DNA of 5,737 nucleotides, taken from the NCBI GenBank assembly GCA_031289865.1, contig JAITOQ010000101.1, positions 1-5,737 on the forward strand, written 5' to 3'. Below the pieces are notes generated by a model, which did no database searches, was not told the DNA's origin, and was given only the letters and a program-made list of their open reading frames with translations. The stretch's first letter is position 1. Every line of letters begins with the position of its first letter. Positions 1-5,737 of this stretch are shown here, one piece after another. The position numbers and the translations under genes were made by a program. This DNA is from Clostridiales bacterium. Lineage in GTDB: Bacteria > Bacillota > Clostridia > Christensenellales > JAISNN01.

Positions 1-1
1 T

Positions 2-1732
2 GACGAAACCGTTAGTATCGACAACGTGACTATCAAGTATGCGAACAACGGCTTGACGAACGCGGGAGAACAAATCGTAACTATCACGCTCAAAGCTGCC
101 AAGGGATACGGATTCAAGATGAGCGACGGGACCTATGAGGGAACCCTCGAAATCGAGAGAACGATAACCGTCACACAGATCGAGATAACAGTAACGATTG
201 GCAACGCTCAAAAGACATACGGCGAAGCGGATCCTACGATTGCTAGTATCAGCAGAGAAGTTACTTCGGGAACCGTCTTAACGGGCGAAGACCTCGGACT
301 CACAATCTATATCGTGGACTTTAGCTCCGCGGTAGGAACCTATGAGATAACGGGTACGGCGAGCAACGGAAACTACAACGTAACATTTGAAGTCGGAACG
401 TACTATGTATATCCTTTGGGTGTAGACGGCGACGACGAGGGTAACAACAACGGCGGCGAACCGGGAGAAGACAATATCGTTGATTTGACCGAAGAGGAAA
501 TCTTTGACGCGGAAACGGGCTTGTTTAAAAACGGAAGCTTTGATTACGACGGTACGGCGAAATCACTTAGCTATGCGGATATCGCCAACGTGACAATCAG
601 CTATGATAACAACAGCTTGACGGATGCGGGAAGCAAAACGGTAACGATTACACTTACGGCTGCCGACGGTTACGGCTTTAAGGTGGGCGTAAATGAAAAC
701 GGACAAAATGTCTACGAAGGCACCGTCAAAATCGAAAGAACATTAGAAGTAAAACCAAAAGAAATCACGGTAAAGATCGATAACGGTCACAAGACCTATG
801 ACGAATCAGCTCCTACGGCGAGCGGTATCGGTTATACGCCGAATGCGGGAGTCATCGGAGATCTCGGAATCACACTCTATATCGTGGACGCAAGCTCCGC
901 GGTAGGAACCTATGTGATAAAGGGTACTGCGAGCAACGGAAACTATATCGTAACATTTGAAGACGGAACGTACTATGTATATCCTTTGGATGTAGACGGT
1001 GACGACGAGGGCGACAACGAAGGCAAAGAACCGGGAGACGATGAGACCGACACGATTGTCGATGTCATTGTAGAGACAGACGAGAACGGCAAGATCGTTG
1101 TTATCAAAGACGCGGTAACCGGATTGGAATTATTCGGAGACGAAGAAGGAATCTTTGTGTACGACGGCGCGACGCACGAGTTGGGTTATGCGAAACCTGC
1201 TAACGTGAAAGAGATTACGTATTCGGATAACAACAGTTTGACGAATGTCGGATCGGGAACGGTAACGGTAAAGGTAACGCTGATAGCGGACGACGGTTAT
1301 GGCTTTAAGGTCGGCGTAGATGAAAAAGGAAACAACATCTACAAAGGCACAATCGAGATCGAGAGAACCTTAACTATCACGAAAAAGGCAATCACGGTCA
1401 CGATAGGAAACGGCAGCAAAGTATATGACGGAACTGCTCCAACGGCAGACCCTAACGGGTACACGCTCAGCGCGGGACTTGTGAACGGTCAAAATCTCGG
1501 AATCGTGCTCAGTATCACGGGCGCGGACGCTGCGGTCGGAAAGTACACGATAACGGGTACGGCGAGCGGAGAATATATCGCAAATTACGATATAAGCTTT
1601 ATTGACGGAACCTTTGAGATTACTCCGACGGCTGTCGACAAAGAGACGGTATGGCCTTGGTCCTTACTCTCCATGGCGACGGTAATGGAAGCTGTCTTGT
1701 ACTTCTTCTTCGTACGCCGCAAAAGAAGTTAA
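2..1732 (+). CDS. Large repetitive surface protein with MBG/Ig-like modules, C-terminal part (5' end outside window)
   Basis: The frame is open from the left edge. The codons before the first GTG (26) continue the same repeat pattern, so the gene starts upstream and 576 codons are visible. The protein alternates two beta-rich modules. One has the pattern YDG...NNSLT(D/N)xG...DGYGFKVG...IERT. The other resembles MBG-type domains (ITVTIGN..K.Y.....PT... ending in VGTY.I.GTASNGNY...F..GT). Visible MBG-like modules lie at about residues 60-139, 254-328 and 463-541. Acidic Gly/Asp/Asn-rich linkers (VDGDDEG...) separate the units. The C-terminus has a hydrophobic segment (about 551-571, WPWSLLSM to LYFFFV) followed by RRKRS, which fits an extracellular protein held by a C-terminal membrane anchor. 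No LPXTG-like sortase motif is visible. The role is unknown; adhesion or an S-layer-like structural job is a guess from the architecture. It ends 240 bp before the leucine promoter and looks functionally unrelated to that operon. Confidence 0.85.
   Translation, partial: DETVSIDNVTIKYANNGLTNAGEQIVTITLKAAKGYGFKMSDGTYEGTLEIERTITVTQIEITVTIGNAQKTYGEADPTIASISREVTSGTVLTGEDLGLTIYIVDFSSAVGTYEITGTASNGNYNVTFEVGTYYVYPLGVDGDDEGNNNGGEPGEDNIVDLTEEEIFDAETGLFKNGSFDYDGTAKSLSYADIANVTISYDNNSLTDAGSKTVTITLTAADGYGFKVGVNENGQNVYEGTVKIERTLEVKPKEITVKIDNGHKTYDESAPTASGIGYTPNAGVIGDLGITLYIVDASSAVGTYVIKGTASNGNYIVTFEDGTYYVYPLDVDGDDEGDNEGKEPGDDETDTIVDVIVETDENGKIVVIKDAVTGLELFGDEEGIFVYDGATHELGYAKPANVKEITYSDNNSLTNVGSGTVTVKVTLIADDGYGFKVGVDEKGNNIYKGTIEIERTLTITKKAITVTIGNGSKVYDGTAPTADPNGYTLSAGLVNGQNLGIVLSITGADAAVGKYTITGTASGEYIANYDISFIDGTFEITPTAVDKETVWPWSLLSMATVMEAVLYFFFVRRKRS
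293..440 (+). repeat. Intragenic repeat, copy 1 (MBG module end plus linker)
   Basis: This 148-nt stretch of the surface protein gene aligns without gaps to 863-1010. I counted 13 substitutions by eye, about 91% identity. It encodes the second half of an MBG-like module (LGLTIYIVD...SAVGTYEI.GTASNGNY) and the start of the acidic linker. Identity at the DNA level suggests recent duplication or ongoing homogenisation between modules. Confidence 0.85.
863..1010 (+). repeat. Intragenic repeat, copy 2
   Basis: Second copy of the 293-440 segment, offset by 570 nt, which is exactly 190 codons and therefore frame-preserving. The corresponding part of the third module (from about 1496) is clearly more divergent and lacks the VYPL-acidic linker, going instead into the C-terminal anchor. 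Confidence 0.85.
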
Positions 1733-1794
1733 GACCTCTGAGGCGAGTAAAAATCGATAAGGGCTAACGGCTCTGTCTAAAAAACAAAATCAGT

Positions 1795-1830
1795 CAAAAG
1801 AGTTTCGATTCATTCGGAACTCTTTTGTCG
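1795..1830 (+). terminator. Terminator-like hairpin after the surface protein gene
   Basis: Arms 1795-1808 and 1814-1827 form a 14-bp stem with one G-U pair around a 5-nt loop (TTCAT). The 5' arm begins CAAAAGAG and the 3' arm ends CTCTTTTG, so the T-run lies in the lower 3' arm and is followed by TCGTT instead of a clean T-tract. It sits 62 bp past the stop codon. The near-symmetry (A-run on one side, T-run on the other) would let it act in either direction. The termination role is inferred from position and shape. Confidence 0.6.
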
Positions 1831-1853
1831 TTACCGATGTTTAACCACCCCGT

Positions 1854-1896
1854 CGGCATTCGCCGCCACCCCTCCCCTGAGGGGAATTTTATGCCG
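1854..1896. repeat. GC-rich nested inverted repeat in the intergenic region
   Basis: An outer pair CGGCAT (1854-1859) and ATGCCG (1891-1896) encloses an inner pair TCCCC (1873-1877) and GGGGA (1881-1885). The element is GC-rich and lies between AT-rich flanks (about 1901-1970). It has no T-tract and no coding potential that I can support. It could be a small dispersed palindromic repeat or part of a decayed structure. Only one copy is present in the window, so its repeat status is inferred. Confidence 0.4.
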
Positions 1897-1972
1897 CCGC
1901 AATTATTGATAAAACATTTTTTGATAAAAGATAAAGACATTCTGCGTTATTCTAAAAAAGGTTAAAAAACGA

Positions 1973-2002
1973 TTGACAAGGCGGCAAAGAATAGCGTATA
2001 AT
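1973..2002 (+). promoter_or_regulatory. Sigma-70/SigA-type promoter of the leucine operon
   Basis: TTGACA at 1973-1978 and TATAAT at 1997-2002, both perfect consensus, are separated by 18 nt. The start of transcription is expected near 2009. AT-rich DNA upstream (about 1901-1970), including two direct copies of TTGATAAAA at 1906 and 1921, could help polymerase binding. Such a strong core promoter fits an operon controlled mainly after initiation, by the T-box attenuator downstream. Confidence 0.9.
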
Positions 2003-2008
2003 TGAGAT

Positions 2009-2241
2009 AGATAAAACAAAGGCGATTGAAACGGATTTTCTCACCCGTTGAGCCGCCCGAAGAACGGTTGCTAAAAAGGCTTTTTTAAGGTCGGACGGCG
2101 GCTTATTAGAACGGGACGTTTGATACCTTTACGTCAATAAGGATACGAGGGGCGTGTTTGCCGTTTGGCGGAACGCAAGTTGAGTGGTAACGCGGATTTA
2201 TTTCGTCTCAAAGCTAAGGTATAGCTTTGAGGCGATTTTTT
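2009..2241 (+). promoter_or_regulatory. T-box leader (tRNA-sensing riboswitch, probably tRNA-Leu) upstream of leuA
   Basis: The RNA should fold into a Stem I, a Stem III-like hairpin, and a mutually exclusive antiterminator and terminator. For Stem I, AAAGG 2018-2022 pairs with CCTTT 2126-2130, AAACG 2029-2033 with CGTTT 2117-2121, CCCGTT 2044-2049 with AACGGG 2110-2115, and GAGCCGCC 2050-2057 with GGCGGCTT 2097-2104. The distal loop has AGA (2061) and GGTTGCTAA (2066-2074), like the conserved Stem I loop. A hairpin at about 2151-2176 may be Stem III. The T-box core is TTGAG + TGGTAAC + GCGG (2180-2195). TTGAG pairs with CTCAA 2207-2211 to form the antiterminator. TGGT would pair with an ACCA 3' end, matching the A discriminator of tRNA-Leu. 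The usual TGGNACC reads TGGTAAC here. By position the specifier is most likely TTA (2106-2108), but this is not firm. Uncharged tRNA should favour read-through into leuA. Confidence 0.87.
2204..2241 (+). terminator. T-box regulated intrinsic terminator
   Basis: CGTCTCAAAGCT (2204-2215) pairs with AGCTTTGAGGCG (2223-2234), a 12-bp stem with one G-U pair and a 7-nt loop. Six Ts follow at 2236-2241. The CTCAA part of the 5' arm is the strand used by the antiterminator, so the two folds exclude each other. The terminator ends three bases before the leuA ribosome binding site. Confidence 0.92.
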
Positions 2242-2259
2242 ATAAGGAGGAACAAAGGA

Positions 2260-3765
2260 ATGTCACGACAAATCAAGATTTTTGATACGACCCTAAGAGA
2301 CGGCGAACAATCACCGGGGTGCAGTATGCACATCAACGAAAAAATCGAGCTGGCGCTTCAGCTTGAGCGGCTTGGGGTAGACGTTATCGAGGCGGGGTTT
2401 GCCGCGTCGAGCGAGGGTGATTTTAATTCCGTGGCGACGATTGCCGAACGGCTCAAAAACACTACGGTCGCAAGCCTTGCGCGGGCTATGATTTCCGATA
2501 TCGACCGCGCTTACGAGGCGGTGAGGCGGGGCGTTTCGCCGCGCATACATATCTTTTTGGCGACAAGTCCGCTCCATATGCAGTACAAACTCAAAAAATC
2601 CGAAGACGAGGTGTTGCGGTTGATCGAGGAGAGCGTCAAGTATGCTAAATCAAAGGTCTCCGACATAGAATTTTCCGCGGAGGACGCGAGCCGAAGTGAG
2701 CGCGCTTTTTTGGCACGGGCGTTTGAGACCGCGATTAAAAGCGGCGCGACCGTCGTCAATATCCCCGACACCGTCGGCTATTGTACGCCGACAGAAATGT
2801 ACGACCTTGCGCGGTTTGTCAAGGAAAATGTAAAGGGTGCGGACAAGGTTGACCTTTCCGCTCACAACCACAATGATTTGGGGCTTGCCGTCGCAAATAC
2901 CCTCGCGATGGTCGAAGCGGGGATTTCGCAAGTGGAATGCACGGTCAACGGGATAGGTGAGCGGGCGGGGAATGCGGCTCTCGAAGAGATTGTCATGGGG
3001 CTGAATACGCGCCCGTACCTCTACGACGCCGAAACGCGGATAAATACGAAGGAAATCTATAGGACTTGTAAGCTTGTTTCCAACATTATCGGAGTGAATA
3101 TTCACCCGACAAAGCCGATTGTCGGCGCGAACGCGTTTGCTCACGAGTCGGGAATCCATCAGCACGGAGTCCTCGCCAAAAAAGAAACCTACGAAATTCT
3201 TTCGCCCGAAGCGATAGGGATTCCCGAAAACAAAATCGTGCTCGGCAAGCACAGCGGAAAACACGCGTTTTCGGAACACCTAAAAGAAATGGGATATCAC
3301 GATATTTCGTCCGAAAAAATGGAGGAATTGTTTTTGGAGTTTAAGCGGCTCTGCGACGTCAAAAAAAGCGTGTCAAACAAGGACATCGAAGCGTTGCTTT
3401 CCAATAAAAAAATGGAGAAAAATCTCCTCTATACCCTCATAAATTTTGTCATCAATTGTAAAAAAGGCAACGCTTACGCCGCCGTCAGTATCAAGTGCGG
3501 CGACGAGGTAAAAACCGTCATAGAGGAGGGCGACGGCCCGATAGACAGCGCGTTCCGCGCTATCGACGTCGTGACGGGGAGGACGTTTATGCTTTGCGAT
3601 TACGGGGTTCAGTCGGTTTCGGAGGGGCAGGACGCGCTCGGCGAAAGCTATGTCAGACTGTCGCTTGACGGCGGCGCGGCGGTCACGGGACGGGGGGTTT
3701 CGACGGATGTGATTGAGAGCGGCATTTTGGCATATATAGATGCCGTCAATAAACTCTTGATTTAG
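2260..3765 (+). CDS. leuA: 2-isopropylmalate synthase LeuA
   Basis: This enzyme catalyses the first committed step of leucine synthesis in the cytoplasm: acetyl-CoA plus 2-ketoisovalerate gives 2-isopropylmalate. The 501 residues fit the bacterial LeuA family. The N-terminal TIM barrel starts with IFDTTLRDGEQSPG (residues 7-20), with R13 catalytic and D14 metal-binding by family knowledge. The other metal ligands are in AHNHNDLGLA (H202, H204) and NGIGERAGN (N238). NIPDTVGY at 167-174 and HESGIHQHG at 295-303 are further signatures. The C-terminal leucine-binding regulatory domain spans about 390-501, with GDGPIDSAFRAI at 424-435, so feedback by leucine is likely. The ATG at 2260 is chosen because AAGGAGG (2244-2250) lies 9 nt upstream. 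A TTG at 2227 in the same frame falls inside the terminator hairpin and has no ribosome site. It is the first gene of the operon; no key residue is missing. Homocitrate or citramalate synthase are related alternatives, disfavoured by the leuCD context. Confidence 0.95.
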   Translation: MSRQIKIFDTTLRDGEQSPGCSMHINEKIELALQLERLGVDVIEAGFAASSEGDFNSVATIAERLKNTTVASLARAMISDIDRAYEAVRRGVSPRIHIFLATSPLHMQYKLKKSEDEVLRLIEESVKYAKSKVSDIEFSAEDASRSERAFLARAFETAIKSGATVVNIPDTVGYCTPTEMYDLARFVKENVKGADKVDLSAHNHNDLGLAVANTLAMVEAGISQVECTVNGIGERAGNAALEEIVMGLNTRPYLYDAETRINTKEIYRTCKLVSNIIGVNIHPTKPIVGANAFAHESGIHQHGVLAKKETYEILSPEAIGIPENKIVLGKHSGKHAFSEHLKEMGYHDISSEKMEELFLEFKRLCDVKKSVSNKDIEALLSNKKMEKNLLYTLINFVINCKKGNAYAAVSIKCGDEVKTVIEEGDGPIDSAFRAIDVVTGRTFMLCDYGVQSVSEGQDALGESYVRLSLDGGAAVTGRGVSTDVIESGILAYIDAVNKLLI

Positions 3766-3800
3766 TTGAAAGTGGAAAGTTGAAAGTGGAAAGTTGAGGA
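3764..3800 (+). repeat. TTGAAAG/TGGAAAG heptamer tandem repeat after leuA
   Basis: Alternating heptamers TTGAAAG (3766, 3780) and TGGAAAG (3773, 3787) follow the leuA TAG with no gap. A degenerate unit TTGAGGA (3794) comes next. The stretch 3764-3792 (29 nt) is identical to 5562-5590 at the end of leuD. The repeat fills about half of the 75-bp leuA-leuC gap. The rest is A-rich and carries the weak leuC ribosome site. Confidence 0.95.
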
Positions 3801-3840
3801 TAAAAGAGGACATTAAAAATAAAAAAAAGGAAAAACTTAT

Positions 3841-5082
3841 ATGACACAATCTCAAAAAATATTAACGGCGCATGCGGGTGTAGAGCGGGTGACGGCGGGG
3901 GAGCTTATCAAGGCGAAGCCCGATCTTTTACTCGCTAACGACATTACCGCGCCCGTTTCGATCAAGGAGTTTGATAGGGCGGGGATTCAAGCGGTCAACG
4001 ACAAGAGCAAGATAGCTCTCGTTATGGATCATTTCACTCCGAATAAGGACATCAAGGCGGCTGAGCAATGCAAGTGCGTCCGTCAATTTGTCAAGCGGTT
4101 TGATATCGACAACTTTTTTGACGTCGGGAGAATGGGTATCGAGCACGCGCTTTTGCCGGAGGCGGGGCTTGTGACGGCGGGCGATCTCGTAATAGGCGCG
4201 GACAGTCACACTTGTACCTACGGCGCACTCGGCGCGTTTTCGACGGGTGTCGGGAGTACGGATATAGCGGCGGCGATGGCGACGGGCGAGGCATGGTTTA
4301 AAGTCCCGTCCGCAATCAAATTCGTCCTAAAAAACAAACCCGCGGAACACATTTCGGGCAAGGATATCATTTTGCATATCATAGGACTGATAGGCGTGGA
4401 CGGCGCGCTCTACAAATCAATGGAGTTTTCGGGCGACGGGATTCGCTACTTAGGTATCGACGACAGATTTACGATAGCGAATATGGCGATCGAGGCGGGC
4501 GCGAAAAACGGGATTTTTCCGACGGACGGGATTGCGTTGGAGTACTTAAAGGGGCGCGGTGAAAAAGTGCCGAGGATATTTGAAGCGGATATAGATGCGG
4601 AATACGACGCGATATATGAGATAGACCTTGCCGCGCTCCGACCCGTCGTCGCCTTTCCGCATTTGCCGAGCAATACCCGTACCATCGATAATGTCGGCGA
4701 TATCGAGATAGATCAAGTCGTAATCGGGAGCTGTACCAACGGTCATATCTCCGATCTCCGCATCGCCGCGGAGGTTTTTAAGGGTAAAAAGGTACATAAA
4801 AATGTCCGCACAATCATCATTCCCGCGACAAACAAGATATATCTCGACGCGCTCCGTGAAGGGTTGATTGAGATATTCATCGAGGCGGGCGCGGTGGTGT
4901 CTACCCCTACTTGCGGGCCGTGCCTCGGCGGGTATATGGGAATCCTTGCGGAGGGCGAACGCGCCGTTTCGACGACCAACCGAAACTTTGTAGGACGCAT
5001 GGGACACGTTAAATCGGAGGTGTATCTTGCGTCGCCGTATGTGGCGGCGATGAGTGCGTTATACGGAAAAATTAAAGGGTAG
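3841..5082 (+). CDS. leuC: 3-isopropylmalate dehydratase large subunit LeuC
   Basis: Large subunit of isopropylmalate isomerase. With LeuD it converts 2-isopropylmalate to 3-isopropylmalate through a dehydration/rehydration at a [4Fe-4S] cluster, in the cytoplasm. At 413 residues it is the short LeuC type of the aconitase superfamily shared by clostridia, archaea and others; the E. coli type is longer. Visible signatures are DHFTPNKD (63-70), GADSHTCTYGALGAFSTGVGSTD (119-141), IGSCTNG (295-301) and PTCGPCLGG (356-364). The probable cluster ligands are C298, C358 and C361. NRNFVGRMGH (380-389) is the substrate-site region near the end. The ATG at 3841 has only a weak AAAAGGA site about 9 nt upstream in an A-rich tract. 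The gene follows leuA by 75 bp and precedes leuD by 12 bp. Homoaconitase large subunit is a close relative; the leuA neighbour favours the leucine pathway. Confidence 0.94.
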   Translation: MTQSQKILTAHAGVERVTAGELIKAKPDLLLANDITAPVSIKEFDRAGIQAVNDKSKIALVMDHFTPNKDIKAAEQCKCVRQFVKRFDIDNFFDVGRMGIEHALLPEAGLVTAGDLVIGADSHTCTYGALGAFSTGVGSTDIAAAMATGEAWFKVPSAIKFVLKNKPAEHISGKDIILHIIGLIGVDGALYKSMEFSGDGIRYLGIDDRFTIANMAIEAGAKNGIFPTDGIALEYLKGRGEKVPRIFEADIDAEYDAIYEIDLAALRPVVAFPHLPSNTRTIDNVGDIEIDQVVIGSCTNGHISDLRIAAEVFKGKKVHKNVRTIIIPATNKIYLDALREGLIEIFIEAGAVVSTPTCGPCLGGYMGILAEGERAVSTTNRNFVGRMGHVKSEVYLASPYVAAMSALYGKIKG

Positions 5083-5094
5083 GAGGGATTTTTT

Positions 5095-5595
5095 ATGAAA
5101 GTTAAAGGAAAAGCTCATAAATACGGGTCAAACGTCGATACGGATGTGATTATTCCCGCGAGGCATCTAAATACGACCGACTATAGCGAGCTTGCGAAGC
5201 ATTGTATGGAGGACATCGACGCGGGATTTGTCGGACGCGTCGCTGCGGGGGATATTATCGTTGCGGAGGACAATTTCGGCTGCGGTTCGAGCCGCGAACA
5301 CGCGCCGATAGCCATTAAGGCAAGCGGGATTTCTTGCGTAATTGCAAACACCTTTGCGCGGATTTTTTATAGGAACGCAATAAATATCGGACTCCCGATT
5401 GTGGAATGTCCCGAAGCGGTCAAGGCGATAAAAAACGGCGATATAGTTTCCGTGGACTTTGACGGCGGCGCGATATTGAATGAAACGACGGGAAAGAGCT
5501 TTAAAATCATTCCGTTGCCGAAATTTATTCAAGAGATTGTACTCGCGGGAGGGCTTTTAAAAGTTGAAAGTGGAAAGTTGAAAGTGGAAAAGTAA
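5095..5595 (+). CDS. leuD: 3-isopropylmalate dehydratase small subunit LeuD, with repeat-derived C-terminus
   Basis: Small (swivel-domain) subunit that pairs with LeuC to isomerise isopropylmalate. The 166 residues match the short separate-subunit LeuD type. Signatures are YGSNVDTDVIIPARHLNT (10-27), FGCGSSREHAPIAIK (61-75, the active-site Ser/Arg loop) and ARIFYRNAINIGLP (88-101). The ATG at 5095 is supported by AGGAGGG (5081-5087), which overlaps the leuC stop, so translation of the two subunits is probably coupled. The oddity is the end: after EIVLAGGLL the last 11 residues (KVESGKLKVEK, 156-166) are encoded by the same heptamer repeat seen after leuA, and the stop codon comes right after it. 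The native family tail therefore seems to have been replaced or extended by repeat DNA. The catalytic core is intact, so the enzyme is probably active. The HLNT stretch lies near the loop that helps set substrate choice in this family; specificity is inferred from context. Confidence 0.93.
   Translation: MKVKGKAHKYGSNVDTDVIIPARHLNTTDYSELAKHCMEDIDAGFVGRVAAGDIIVAEDNFGCGSSREHAPIAIKASGISCVIANTFARIFYRNAINIGLPIVECPEAVKAIKNGDIVSVDFDGGAILNETTGKSFKIIPLPKFIQEIVLAGGLLKVESGKLKVEK
5562..5591 (+). repeat. TTGAAAG/TGGAAAG heptamer tandem repeat inside the leuD 3' end
   Basis: The heptamers are TTGAAAG (5564, 5578), TGGAAAG (5571) and TGGAAAA (5585). Positions 5562-5590 equal 3764-3792 base for base. Here the repeat lies in frame within leuD and reads as VESGKLKVEK, in contrast to the first copy, which lies just outside leuA. 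The two copies are direct repeats that bracket the rest of leuC-leuD, 1798 bp apart. Confidence 0.95.
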
Positions 5596-5609
5596 GGATT
5601 TTTAAAGGC

Positions 5610-5737
5610 AGAATGCAAAATGCAAAATGCAGAATGCAAAATGCAGAATGCAAAATGCAGAATGCAAAATGCTTATTGAATGCAGAATGCTTATTGAATG
5701 CAGAATGCAAAATGCTTATTGAATGCAGAATGCTTAT
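5610..5737 (+). repeat. AGAATGC/AAAATGC heptamer array with interspersed 11-mers (runs off the window)
   Basis: From 5610 to the window end the sequence parses completely into AGAATGC (7 copies), AAAATGC (6 copies) and an 11-mer TTATTGAATGC (3 copies at 5673, 5691 and 5716, plus a cut-off TTAT at 5734). The left part alternates the heptamers; the right part is built from an 18-nt unit, TTATTGAATGCAGAATGC, at 5673, 5691 and 5716. The heptamers contain no stop codon in any frame of either strand. There is no terminator or ribosome site in it, and no gene is called. It starts 14 bp after the leuD stop, so it may be transcribed with the operon. Confidence 0.95.

Noticed and set aside
1636..1732. 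LPXTG-type sortase signal at the end of the surface protein
   Set aside because: The C-terminus has a hydrophobic segment and basic tail, but the residues before it (ITPTAVDKETVWPW) contain no LPXTG-like motif.
1906..1929. Two direct copies of TTGATAAAA, 15 nt apart, as an operator
   Set aside because: The DNA here is AT-rich and a 9-nt match is weak evidence. It may only contribute to upstream promoter contacts.
2030..2049. Small hairpin AACGG/CCGTT with a CTC codon in its loop as the T-box specifier
   Set aside because: It competes with the Stem I pairing and lies 5' of the apical hairpin, whereas the specifier in known T-boxes is on the 3' strand.
2227..2259. In-frame upstream extension of leuA starting at TTG 2227
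   Set aside because: It starts inside the terminator hairpin and has no ribosome binding site. ATG 2260 has AAGGAGG at good spacing and gives the family N-terminus.
2311..5532. Several minus-strand ORFs of 60-209 codons opposite leuA, leuC and leuD
   Set aside because: They lie antisense to well-recognised enzymes, have no recognisable domains, and their translations are rich in Arg/His/Pro as expected of antisense frames.
5525..5710. Minus-strand ORF of 61 codons across the repeat array
   Set aside because: It is a by-product of stop-free heptamers (repetitive HSAFCIL-like translation) with no ribosome site or independent support.
5613..5737. Plus-strand open frame from ATG 5613 reading MQNAKCRMQNAEC... 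to the window end
   Set aside because: Heptamers lack stop codons, so an open frame is expected by construction. No Shine-Dalgarno site precedes it and the translation is low-complexity.
5610..5737. CRISPR array
   Set aside because: Units of 7, 11 and 18 nt are directly abutting with no unique spacers, and no cas gene is present.

Overview
The window looks like chromosomal DNA of a Bacillota (Firmicutes, clostridium-like) bacterium, probably an uncultured one. The case rests on a T-box riboswitch in front of a leucine operon, strong AGGAGG-type ribosome binding sites, a near-consensus sigma-70/SigA promoter, and LeuC/LeuD of the short, separate-subunit type (413 and 166 aa). The genus cannot be read from the sequence.

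Layout, left to right. Positions 2-1732 are the 3' part of a large repetitive surface protein. It has alternating Ig-like/MBG-type modules, acidic linkers, and a C-terminal membrane segment with a basic tail, and its start lies upstream of the window. Positions 1733-1972 are non-coding and hold a terminator-like hairpin and a GC-rich nested inverted repeat. A TTGACA-N18-TATAAT promoter (1973-2002) then starts a leader of about 230 nt that carries a T-box with its antiterminator/terminator switch (2009-2241). The leader feeds leuA (2260-3765), leuC (3841-5082) and leuD (5095-5595), all on the + strand.

LeuA makes 2-isopropylmalate from 2-ketoisovalerate and acetyl-CoA. LeuC and LeuD together isomerise 2-isopropylmalate to 3-isopropylmalate. 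The next enzyme, LeuB, is not in the window and may lie downstream, because no terminator is visible after leuD. The T-box should raise expression when tRNA(Leu) is uncharged. LeuA also keeps its C-terminal regulatory domain, so enzyme-level feedback by leucine is likely too.

The most unusual content is short heptamer-based tandem repeat DNA. A TTGAAAG/TGGAAAG repeat begins directly after the leuA stop codon. A 29-nt stretch of it recurs exactly inside the 3' end of leuD, where it encodes the last 11 residues of the protein. A second family, AGAATGC/AAAATGC heptamers mixed with an 11-mer, fills 5610 to the window end. I found no clearly new multi-gene system. The repeat invasion of the operon and the divergent T-box are the points most worth following up.
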